This document shows, piece by piece, positions 55,232 through 64,000 of a stretch of 64,000 bases of DNA. Origin of the DNA: Candidatus Caldilinea saccharophila (GTDB taxonomy: Bacteria; Chloroflexota; Anaerolineae; Caldilineales; Caldilineaceae). Where the stretch lies: assembly GCA_016710365.1 (NCBI GenBank), contig JADJVW010000023.1:62001-126000 (forward strand), given 5' to 3'. Both the position numbers and the translations under genes were made by a program. Position 1 is the stretch's first letter, and the number at the start of each line of letters is the position of its first letter. The notes beneath the pieces are model-generated. The model was not told where the DNA came from and made no database searches. It saw only the letters and a program-made list of their open reading frames with translations.

Positions 55232-57828
55232 TCAATCACCGCCTTCCGCACCTCCAAAGTTGACATCCGGGTTGTCCTCCGGATCCGGCTCGGGCAGCGG
55301 ACCTGGACCTGGATCGGGGTCGGGATCAGGATCGGGGGCAGGAGGAAGCGGCTCGTCAGTGGGCAGCGGGCCGGGCATCATCTCTACGTTGATCGACAGA
55401 TCCTGGTTGACTTCGGCGCCGCCGCGATTGGCAGCTCGCAAGCGGTAGTTGTACGAACCGGGATCGTTGAGACATTCATTGCGGCCATCGTTGGCCGCAA
55501 CGTCAGTCAGATAGCCACCGTTGCGGTAAAGCTGCACGACATCGACCCAGCCATCGACGCCCCAGGAGAGATAGACGCAGTCGCCTGCCTGAATGTCGTA
55601 GCTGTCCGCATTGAAGTAATTGATGATCGGCGGTTCGGGCACGGGAGTCGGCATTGGCTCAGGGTGAAGGTCGGCGTGGGTTCGGGCGCCGGGCCAAGCA
55701 CCTGCACGTACACATCCTGGCTCTGCGGCGGCGTCCCCGCCATGCCGTCGGCCCAAAGCGTGAATTTCACGCTGCTGTTGGGCGCGGTCAGCGGGCAAAG
55801 TTGCTGGCCGCTCACAAAAGGCAGGTCGCGCCCCACCGGCGCGTCGTCGATGCGCACTTCGACGCGCGTCACGCCGGCGCCCACCGACCACGACGCATTA
55901 ACGCAGTCGCCCACCATGATCTGGTCCGGCTGTACATTGAAATAGTCGATCACGGCGGGCACAGGGGCCGGCTTGAAGGGAGTGGGCGTCGGCGTCGGCC
56001 CGGGCTGATTGGACACGCGCACGGTGGCGGTCTGCTTGGTCTTGCCGCCGGGGCCGCGCGCCTCGATCTCATAGGCGTAATCACCCGGTTGCCCCAGACA
56101 GTCCTGCTGGGAGCCAGTAGCCGGCGCGCCATCCCACCAGGTGCGACCGTCGCGCTTGAGCGTGACGCTGTTAACCTGACCCAGCACCTGCCAGCCGATC
56201 GTCGTGCAACTTCCCGCGCTGATGCGGCTGGGATTGGCGTTAAAGGACTGAATATAGGGTGCATCCGGGTCGGACTGCACATAAATGGTAAGCGCCGGTG
56301 TGACTGCCGTGCCATCGCGTTTGTCGACGTGCAGATAGTAGGTCGTCGTGTGTTGCGGGCATTCGCGCTGGCTGCTCTGACCGGCCACACCGTGCTTGCG
56401 GAAGTCTTGGCCTTCTTTGTAGAAAAAGACGGCGAGCACGTTGGTCACATCCCAGCGGAAGGTGACGCATTCCCCGGCGCGGATGCTGGTGCGATCCACG
56501 GTAAAGTTGACGCCCTGCATCGGCGTGGCAGTCGGCTGCGGGACAGGCCCTGGGCCAACCGGAACCTGGATGCGCACCCAGATCTTCTGGCCGAAAGGCT
56601 GTCCCTGTGCATTGACCATCTGCCAGATGCCGGTATATTGGCCAGGCTGGAGCGGCGCCATCAGATTGAGCGAAAGATCGTAGCTCTGGCCCGGTTGCAC
56701 ATCGCTCTGGATTATCAGTGGCACGCCGCCCATCTGATTGGCAGGCGTCGTGCCTGGCATGGCGACATAGGTAAGCGCGTAGCCCTTCTTCCAGGTGCAT
56801 GTCCCGTTGTTTAGCACGCGCCAGCTCTTGACAAAGTGTTGCCCAGCCGACACAAAGGGGATGGCGTTGCTGTCGTCGTAGGTCAGGTCGGCCACGTACG
56901 CCATATTGTCCAGGCAGCCAGGCGCGGGCGGCGTGGGCGTTGGCTCAACCGGCTGCTCGTCGGCGCTTAAGTACTTCTGCATCAGGGCGTCATACGCACC
57001 ATCCTGCTTGAGTTGCGTCAGCGCCAGGTTCAGGTAAGGCAGAAATGCGGAACCTTTACGCACTGCCACCGCATATTGCTGCTGAAGTTGACCTCTCACC
57101 TGGCGCAATCCACCCTGGCGGAGGTATTCCTGCGCCGGGAGAAAATCCATGATGCCGAGATCGATGCGTCCCTGCTGCAACGCCTGCACGATGTCCATTT
57201 CGCGTGCAAAACCCTGCACGTTGGCGGACGGCATGCGCCCGGTATCGACCAGGAACTGCTCCACCCACAACGCGTAGATCGTGCCGCGCTGGACGCCCAC
57301 CCGTAACCCGGCGAAATCCTGCGTCTTGAGATCCACCGCGGTGAGCGGGGAGCCGGCCGGCGCCAGGATCGACTCGGCGCTGGTGTAGTAGGGCATGCTG
57401 AAATCCACCGATCTGGCGCGTTCGGCCGTTTCGGTGAGCGCCGCTGCAATTGCGTCGATTTCCCCAAGTTGGAGCGCAGCCGGCAGCCCTTCGAAGGCAT
57501 AGTCCACCACTGCCAACTCCAGACCCAATTTGTCGGCGACGGCCTGCATCAACGCGACGTCAAAGCCGTCGAGATTGAAGGCGGCGTCGTAGAAGGCGAA
57601 AGGTGGACTGCCGGAAGAGCTGCCAACGGTGAGCACGCCCGACGCCTGAATTTTCTCCCAGTCGGCGCCGCTGTTGATCGGCGACAGACCGAGCATGACC
57701 TCCGGTTGCGCGGGCGCGTCCTGCGCAACCGGCGCTGCTTGCAAGATCGGGGTGTAGGCGATCGTCAGCGCCGCCAATACCATCAACACTCCGGATAACG
57801 TTAGCAACGCAATCACTTTTTTAGTCAT
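55232..57828 (-). CDS. Solute-binding protein (family 3) fused to NBR1-like and Ig-like modules, one-base slip
   Basis: Signal peptide LTLSGVLMVLAALTIAYTPI. Residues about 55-290 are an amino-acid-type binding domain (GVLTVGSSSGSPPFAFYD, RARSVDFSMPYYTSAESIL). After a Pro/Thr linker, residues 305-430 match the four-tryptophan NBR1-like Ig domain (KSWRVLNNGTCTWKKGY, GQYTGIWQMVN). Four related modules of about 85 residues follow, each with a pattern like FNANPSRISAGSCTTIGWQV. The last one and a Pro/Asp-rich tail are in another frame; one C is missing near 55660. Restored length 865. Likely a cell-surface sensor or binding protein. AGAGGAG precedes ATG 57828. Confidence 0.82.
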
Positions 57829-57877
57829 ACCATCTCCTCTTACCTATTCATTAATCGGTGTTTACTCTCAGTGTTCG

Positions 57878-59593
57878 CTATCGGTGAACGATTGGCATAA
57901 ATTGTACGGGTTGAATTGCATCGGCCAGGTCGACGAGCATGATTGCTTCTGCTGTGCCCGCGCGCGGCTTGGTATGTCCTGCGCTGTCCGAGGCCGTAGC
58001 TTCGAATTGATAAACGCCGTCGCCCATCCCCATGCTCGGATAGGGGAAAGCGGCCGTTGTCTGCGCACCCGGGAAGCTGCTCCACTCGATCCAGCCCTGG
58101 TCGTTATAGTTGTAATAAAGCTGGTACTCGGTGATAGCAGCGCCCTCCACGGCATAACCCGTCCAATGCACCATAAACGTATCCGTGACCGGCGCCGTCG
58201 GTTTGAGGATGGCCGGCGTAAACGGTTCCACGATGGCGTGTGGCTTGAGGTCGATGATGGTGGTGACCTGCAGCGCGTCAGAGAAATGCCCCTGATTTCC
58301 TACATGGTCGCGTGCGCGCGTACGGAACTCGTAGGTGGCGCCGTCGAGCGCACCCGTGAACAAATAGGAGGTTTCGGTGACGCCGCTCAATAGCCGAATC
58401 CAGTCGGGGCTGCTGCCGGGGATGAGCATACGATACTCCACATCGTAGTCACTTACGCCGGAAACGACATCCATCCCCGCCCACTGAATCGTGAAGGAGG
58501 TCGAGGTGGTGAAAGACGGCAGCTTGGTCATCGAGGTGACAGGCGGCAGGCTGTCGATGATGGTGCTGGTCTGGGCGTGGCCGTAGTCTTCCTTGTTGCC
58601 GACGTTATCGACGCCGCGCCAGCGGAAATAGACCGTGTCGCCATCTTGGCTGTGGGTGAAAGCGTCGGTCATCTGGGCGGGCGGATATTTACCCTTGTTG
58701 AGCTTGTGCCACGCGCCAGAATTATTGACGCTATATTCCACTTCAAAATACTGCATCCCACTCGGCGTGCAGTTTGACGGCGCTTTGTCTTCGCCGCTCC
58801 AGTGCACCTCGAACGTGGCCTTGGAGTATTTCGACAGCGGGTTCGTTACATTGGCGGCCGGCGTTTTTGTGTCGCAGATATACTGCACGTCGAGGTAGGG
58901 CGTAGTTCCCCCCCCGGCTTCGCGCGTGCGGAATGAACGCAGATGTTCACCTGCACTCTCGTTGCCAGTCAATAGCACCCCATAGTTGCCTTGCCCGTTG
59001 ATCCAACTCTGGAGGAATGTCTTCAGGTCAAGCGCCTGCCAGCCACTCGATGACGAGACATTGCCGAGATTGGTGGCGGAGCCATCGTAGCGAGCGTTGT
59101 GCCAGGTGATGCTCGCTTCGGCCCAGGGCGCCACCATCTTGCGCCCATCGACGCGTGTGGATGGTTCGCCAGCAGGCAGCATCTGAAACTGATACAGATG
59201 CATCGTGGCGCTTTGGATGCGCGACTTGGATGGAATGCCGTTCAGTTCAAATTGAATCACTGGCCGCACCGCCAACTCGACCGGCTGAGACCCCATATTC
59301 ATAAATGGACGCGGTCCGTGGTTCGACTCAGGCTGCCCAGAAGCAATATACGCATCCTGAGTCGCATTGAGACGCACCGATTTAACCCAGGGCGCCAGGT
59401 CGGGCAGGGGGTCAATATCTTGGGAAGGAAAGTCTGCATCCAACGAATCGCTGGTGGACAGGTCAGATGGCAGGACATCGGCCGGCGCGGGGTCAGAGGC
59501 AGGGTCTTGCGCCGACGCCGGCAATGCAGTGCTCAACAGCGCAACGATCAGCAGCATCGTGGCACAACACAGGAAAGGTCTTGACTTACGCAT
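57878..59593 (-). CDS. Secreted DNRLRE/fibronectin-type multidomain protein
   Basis: 571 residues. Signal peptide LLIVALLSTALPASAQ. Residues about 70-240 form a DNRLRE-type beta domain (VRLNATQDAYIASGQ, PWAEASITWHNA, LDLKTFLQSWINGQGNYGVL). Three fibronectin III-like modules follow (TFEVHWSG, SFTIQWAGMD, DTFMVHWTGY), each ending in a similar strand. The C-terminus FMPIVHR resembles the tails of the next two genes and may be a surface-sorting signal. Extracellular structural or adhesive role is inferred. Confidence 0.8.
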   Translation of the reverse strand: MRKSRPFLCCATMLLIVALLSTALPASAQDPASDPAPADVLPSDLSTSDSLDADFPSQDIDPLPDLAPWVKSVRLNATQDAYIASGQPESNHGPRPFMNMGSQPVELAVRPVIQFELNGIPSKSRIQSATMHLYQFQMLPAGEPSTRVDGRKMVAPWAEASITWHNARYDGSATNLGNVSSSSGWQALDLKTFLQSWINGQGNYGVLLTGNESAGEHLRSFRTREAGGGTTPYLDVQYICDTKTPAANVTNPLSKYSKATFEVHWSGEDKAPSNCTPSGMQYFEVEYSVNNSGAWHKLNKGKYPPAQMTDAFTHSQDGDTVYFRWRGVDNVGNKEDYGHAQTSTIIDSLPPVTSMTKLPSFTTSTSFTIQWAGMDVVSGVSDYDVEYRMLIPGSSPDWIRLLSGVTETSYLFTGALDGATYEFRTRARDHVGNQGHFSDALQVTTIIDLKPHAIVEPFTPAILKPTAPVTDTFMVHWTGYAVEGAAITEYQLYYNYNDQGWIEWSSFPGAQTTAAFPYPSMGMGDGVYQFEATASDSAGHTKPRAGTAEAIMLVDLADAIQPVQFMPIVHR

Positions 59594-59761
59594 TGGAAAA
59601 CCTCATTTCTTTTAAAAGCACGAACAGCGCTTGTCACCCATTTTAGCGAGCGTATTCAGCGCATTTGTACAACGAATGGCGTAAAGCGATGCAGCGACGC
59701 GTCGAAGATTCAAGCTGCTTGCGTGACGCATGACGAGTGACGGGCCATTCGCCACGCATTG

Positions 59762-59815
59762 AGCCGTCCAGGGATGACAGTCACTTCACGCAGTGACTGT
59801 CATCCCTGGACGGCT
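59762..59815. terminator. GACAGTCACTT palindrome, copy 3 (24-bp stem)
   Basis: 59762-59785 (AGCCGTCCAGGGATGACAGT and four more bases) is matched perfectly by 59792-59815 over a 6-base loop. It lies four bases after the stop of the next minus-strand gene, and is the longest perfect palindrome in the window. Confidence 0.75.
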
Positions 59816-59818
59816 GAC

Positions 59819-62800
59819 TCATCTTGACACTTGCGGTAGGAAGACACGCACACTACAGTCGATGGCGCCGGCCACCGAGACATAGTTATTCATCTCGTCG
59901 ATATCCTCTTTCGGCGCTGCCACTGTCGCATACAGCCCACACGTCAGTGGCCCCGGTACAATGGTGTTGACGACAACAACCTCTCCCCTCGCGAGGCTGG
60001 GAAGGGGATAGGTCACAAGCATCGAGGCAGCATCACGTGTGAAGAAGTTGTGCAGCACGACAACGGCATCGGTCACTGCCACCGGGCCGGCATTGACGAC
60101 CGTAATCGTAACCGGCGTCTGTGACCTGCTCATGTCACCGATCTCAAGGTTGAATGGACTCAGGGCGAGATCGACGCCTACAGGCATGGACAACACGGTG
60201 AGATTATTCTCGCGGTCGACTTCGTCGAAATCATTCAAGTTGACGGTGGCTTCGATTGGGTGCAACCCCGCTGCCTGCAACCCATGATCCCAGGGCAGCG
60301 AGACGGTGTGACTTTCACCCGGCTGCAATCCGGGGATAGCCATCTCTGCCACTGCGTCCATTCCCGCCGCGCGCTGGAACACAAGCAATCTCGTCGGCAG
60401 TGAAACACCTGTGCCTAGATTGCTGACCCGTGCGCGCAGCTTGACGACATTGCCCCAATCCGACAATAGCTCCGCCGATGTAAAGGCCAGATCGGGGCCA
60501 AATGCCCGCAAGCTATCCTGGTTATCCCCTTCGTCTTGTTCTGCAATCAGATTTCCAGCATCGGCGACAGCAAAAAAGGTGCGGATCCCGCTGCTGACTG
60601 GGGCGATAAACCCGGTGCTGACGGTTACAGCATAGCCCGCCGCCAACACACCCGCCACCGGCGCCTCAGCGATCAAGGCGCCGCCTAAGGCTGGGTTGCC
60701 ATCATAAAAGCTGACAGTCACATTCTCTAGCGGCAGGTCGCCTGTGTTGTGCACGGTGGCGCTCAGGATAACAGTCTCGCCGGGCAGCGGGTGAGCATTG
60801 TCGACCCTCATTTCGCCGGAAAGCAGCGTCAGATTGCGGTCAAAGGTGTATCCCAACACGTTCAGATCGGTGAGACCCATCACCGAAACAGGCGCTGGTA
60901 TGGTCACGCCATCGGGCGCGTGATCTGGTCGGAATAGGCGTCGTAGGCAGTCGAAAGATAGGCAACGCGCAATTGGCGCGCAGAACTCAGGACGGCGGCC
61001 GGCAGTCGCTCCCAGCGGGCATCGCCGGTAATGCGGCGTGGCGCGCCCCATACGACTAGGAATTGGTCGTACCATGCCACGTTCAAATCAAACGCTTCCC
61101 CCTGACTTCGCCACAGCGCCGCAATGTTGCCGGCGGCGTCGCGCACGGCGCGTAGCATATCGGTCGTCCCATGCCCATCGCCCAATGGCGCGTCGGCGCC
61201 AACGCCAGTTGTCAGGTTGAGCAGACGTATCGCGGCGTCGCCGGCCAGCCAGACGATCACAGGCTGATTCAACGAATTGAATAGCACGTTCGGGCTGCGC
61301 TGATCGAGCGCATCGGCAGCCAGCGGTTGTGGCAAAGACCAGCCCGCGCCATCCCATGTGGTAATGAAGATCTGCTGCACTGGCTGGCTGGCGCCAACAG
61401 GCGTGATCCCCTGTGTATATGCAATTACTGCCTTGTCCGCACCATACCCGACGGCCAACTCGGCCATTGGATCGATGTCCGCTACGGCTGTGGCAGCGGC
61501 ATTCCAGACCCCAGCGTGGAAAGCTGTCTCGATCTGTCCGTTTCCTGGTTGATCGGGGGCGAGACTGGCGTCACTCTGCACCCAAGCTGCCAGTAACTGC
61601 CCACTGCCATTGCGGGCAAGCCGCACGCCGACGTCGACCGCGGCGTTGTCGGTCAGAAGGGTGGACGCCGTCCACCTACCTGTGGAGGCATCGTAAGCGG
61701 CGCTGGCAATCTCAATTTCCTGAGTGATAGTCAAAGACGGATCGCTGGCAGGCAGCGTTGTTGCTGCTTGCTGCCAGACCGCAACCGCCTGTCCACCATG
61801 CGTCCAGGCAACTTGCGGGCCAAAATCCTGGCGGGTGTTGCCGGTCAGGGTGATAGGCGCGCTCCACGTCACACCATCCCACAGGCTCGACTGCAACTCG
61901 GCCGACTGACGCCAGGAGAGGCCGGGTTCGTCGTGATCCCACACCGCCAGCACGCGGTCGCTGCCCGGCTCGGAAGCTAGCGAGACTTGGCTGAACGGGT
62001 AGACTTGTCCGACTAGCGTGTCGGAGATTAGTGCAAGACTGGTCGAGGCAGGGTTTGACCAGCCCGCGTCGGCATTGCTTACAAAGAGCGCTGTCGCCCG
62101 TGGCGCATCGACCGCGGCCGCCGCCACCGATCCTTTATCAACCTGACATTGATTCCCACTCGATGGGACATAGCTGCAACCACCGTCCAGATCCCAGATG
62201 CTTGGCTTACACAAGCCCCAGATGCAGCCCCACCAGATATTGGCATGATAGCCGTAGGCAGCAGAAGAATAGAGTTTATCGAATTCGCTGCTGCGTGCAT
62301 CAGAGTTGAAGAGGAAGCGCCCACCTGTCTTGGTGAGATCTGCCGTCAGCCAGTAAATTGGGAAGACATACCGATCTAGCGTGCCCTTGATATCGAGACC
62401 CGCTTCCAACCCCAGTTTCGACTGAAAATAGGGCGATGAAGGCTTTAGCGTCGCATCGGACTCCGCCTCTACGCCGAGCGATGCCCGGAAACCCACCGTG
62501 CCGTAACTTGTCAGGCCAAGCAGCGTGGCCAGCGTCGGGAAATAATCGCCCAGTACATCTTTGTAGAAGTCTTTCAGCTCCCAGTTCTTGGCGCCGGTCA
62601 GGGTGGCGTTCGACTTGATGACGCCACGGAGCTCAAAGGCCAGCACGTTGCAGTCGGGGTTGCTCGCCGTGAGATCGCCTGATGCTTTGAAGCCGCCGCT
62701 CAGAGGAACAACCCAAAGCTGCGTCTTGGCGACGTAGGAGGCGCCGCCGGACAACGAAATCAATCGGCCGGAATCCTCACAGCGGACAGGCAGGCTCAAC

Positions 62801-63717
62801 CTGCCGCGTAGCCATGTATTGTGTTGGGTCAGCTTGGCGACATCGGTGGAAATAAAGCCGGGCGAACTGTACAGGAACCCGTCGACGGGATATTCCGCCT
62901 CGGCCACGTAAAGCGTGTCGGCGCCCCGTCCTTCGATGCGGAAGGGATGCACAAACTTGATGCCATTGAATAAGCCAGCGCCGGGCAACTGGGTGAAGAA
63001 GAACTCCTGCGAGAGCTTCGAGCGCTGACCATCGATCTCAACGACTGCTCGTAGTTCGTTGCCAACCGCAAAGTCCTCGCTGCCCATGTTGACGGTGAAC
63101 TCTTTTTCACCGCACCCCTTCACAGCCGCCTCGCCGACCACTTGATTGTTGCGTAGCAGGAGCACCTTGCCTGACTTGTTGTCAGATAAACTGTAATCGA
63201 CTACGACATGATTGATGGCCTCAACGCCTTTCAGATAGCGCCCCGGTGGGTAAGTGGTGGAATGGATGAAGGCCCACCCGATGTCGGCGGCAGGCAATGC
63301 GGACGGCGTACTTTGACCCACGTGCAAGACGGCTGTGACCGGCAAGGTCTGCCCAATGCTCATGTCTTCAAACCGGATCAGCCAGTTTCCGGTGTCAAAG
63401 GAACGAATCTGCGCCCTTGCCCGTCCGTCAGCGCCGACGGTGACAAGATAGGGATATGCCTTTAGGCTGCCGTCAAACGCCGCATAGTCAAGCGGTGCGG
63501 CAGCCGTAAAATAGCCAACGTGACCAGGTGTTGCGTTCTCCAACGTCACCATTGTCCACTGCCCAGCGCCAACATCACTTGTCGTCACGACAAGCCGCAA
63601 ATCCGGCCGGGCATCCTGACCGGCGCCCTGGCCGATCGCCGCCACGGGCGTCAGAGCCAGCCAAACGGCGATCAGGCAGCGAATCAGGCTTCCCATTCGA
63701 TCTCTGCATCTCATCAT
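59819..63717 (-). CDS. Very large secreted protein with CARDB repeats, one-base slip
   Basis: Signal peptide LIAVWLALTPVAAIGQ after ATG 63717, which follows GGGAGG. Residues about 25-600 are beta-rich with paired cysteines (WWGCIWGLCKPSIW) and no recognised family. Residues about 590-930 contain repeats like AVWDHDEPGLSWRQ and LLAAWVQSD, suggesting a beta-propeller. At 60915 one C is missing from CCC, and the next frame continues with three CARDB-type modules (LSATVHNTGDLPLENVTVSF, LRARVSNLGTGVSLPTRLLV, ITVVNAGPVAVTDAVVVL) and ends VFLPQVSR. Restored length 1299. Cell-surface or extracellular. Confidence 0.78.
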
Positions 63718-63789
63718 CAACCTCCCTCGAAAATGCGTCACTCAACGCATGAAGCACCAGCCATCATCCCTTGCACCGCACCTCGAACG

Positions 63790-64000
63790 CTACCGGCCCA
63801 CCACCGGCAAGTAAAGGTTTGTTGTACAGATTGCGCCTCCGTGCGCCGCAATCAGGTTGTTCCCCCACTGAAGGTCGGCGCCGTTCTGCGTATCAGCCTG
63901 GACATAGACGCCGCACGCCAACGGCCCCGGTAAGGCGACCGCGATTTCTGCTGTGGCATTAGCAGGCAGGATAGGGAATGTGGCGGCCGCCAGCAGCGCA
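63790..64000 (-). CDS. C-terminal part of another secreted protein (5' end outside window)
   Basis: An open frame enters from the window edge and ends at TAG (63790-63792). The 69 visible residues include ALPGPLACGVYVQADTQNG, an intact CARDB-like final strand similar to the end of the gene at 59819 (PGPLTCGLYATV), and finish NLYLPVVGR. It carries the same type of C-terminal tail as its two neighbours. Confidence 0.65.
   Translation of the reverse strand, partial: ALLAAATFPILPANATAEIAVALPGPLACGVYVQADTQNGADLQWGNNLIAAHGGAICTTNLYLPVVGR

Overview
The window is GC-rich chromosomal DNA from a filamentous-type Chloroflexi, probably of the Anaerolineae/Caldilineae branch. The evidence is the gene set: PadR-controlled molybdate uptake, a pyruvoyl arginine decarboxylase with a deoxyhypusine-synthase homologue, a form I-type RuBisCO with no small subunit beside a phosphoribulokinase, and very long secreted proteins that end in an LP-V-x-R-like tail. 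Placement is an inference; no rRNA or tRNA gene was seen. At least ten otherwise intact, conserved genes are each interrupted by a one- or two-base slip, mostly in homopolymers. This looks like uncorrected long-read or metagenome assembly error rather than gene decay, so these genes are annotated as whole CDSs with the slip noted.

Layout. 1-3.7 kb: xylose-type sugar ABC transporter (xylF partial, xylG, xylH). 3.8-11.9 kb: lipid kinase, GTP-type PEP carboxykinase, acyltransferase, APH-fold kinase, KAS III-like synthase and phosphohexomutase. 11.9-14.5 kb: polyamine operon (pyruvoyl arginine decarboxylase, agmatinase, deoxyhypusine synthase homologue). 14.8-19.5 kb: tungstate module (tupB, tupC, tupA, mop), with a nearby VapB-type antitoxin-like gene and a degenerate PIN domain fused to a molybdate/tungstate-type periplasmic-binding-like domain. 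19.8-22.6 kb: feoABC. 22.8-27 kb: padR, modA, modB facing moeA and mobA. 27-32.2 kb: saccharopine-dehydrogenase-like enzyme and a peptide-type ABC importer. 32.3-38.9 kb: small proteins, a membrane-anchored Cas4-like nuclease, and an operon of membrane protein, nnrDE, degV, plsX and a NERD-like gene. 39-42.4 kb: REP-like repeats, dinB, a helix-hairpin-helix gene, a DGPF protein and its ECF42-type sigma factor. 43.2-47.4 kb: an ABC exporter behind a leader with a small ORF and two terminators, a hygromycin-kinase-like gene and a PQ-loop protein. 47.7-50.4 kb: hypF carrying repeat-encoded insertions. 50.6-54.3 kb: a carbon-fixation cassette (MtnA-like isomerase, phosphoribulokinase, RuBisCO), with a luxR gene on one side and a remnant of a related luxR 3' end on the other. 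54.5-64 kb: the NarL-type regulator and four large secreted or envelope proteins.

Three themes connect the genes. First, Mo/W uptake, sensing and cofactor assembly are spread over two loci. Second, the Calvin-cycle genes could work with PEP carboxykinase and phosphohexomutase in mixotrophic carbon flow. Third, intergenic DNA is filled with several families of 7-8 bp tandem repeats and long perfect palindromes, and some of these repeats have entered coding sequence (hypF, the 3' ends of luxR and of the lipid kinase).
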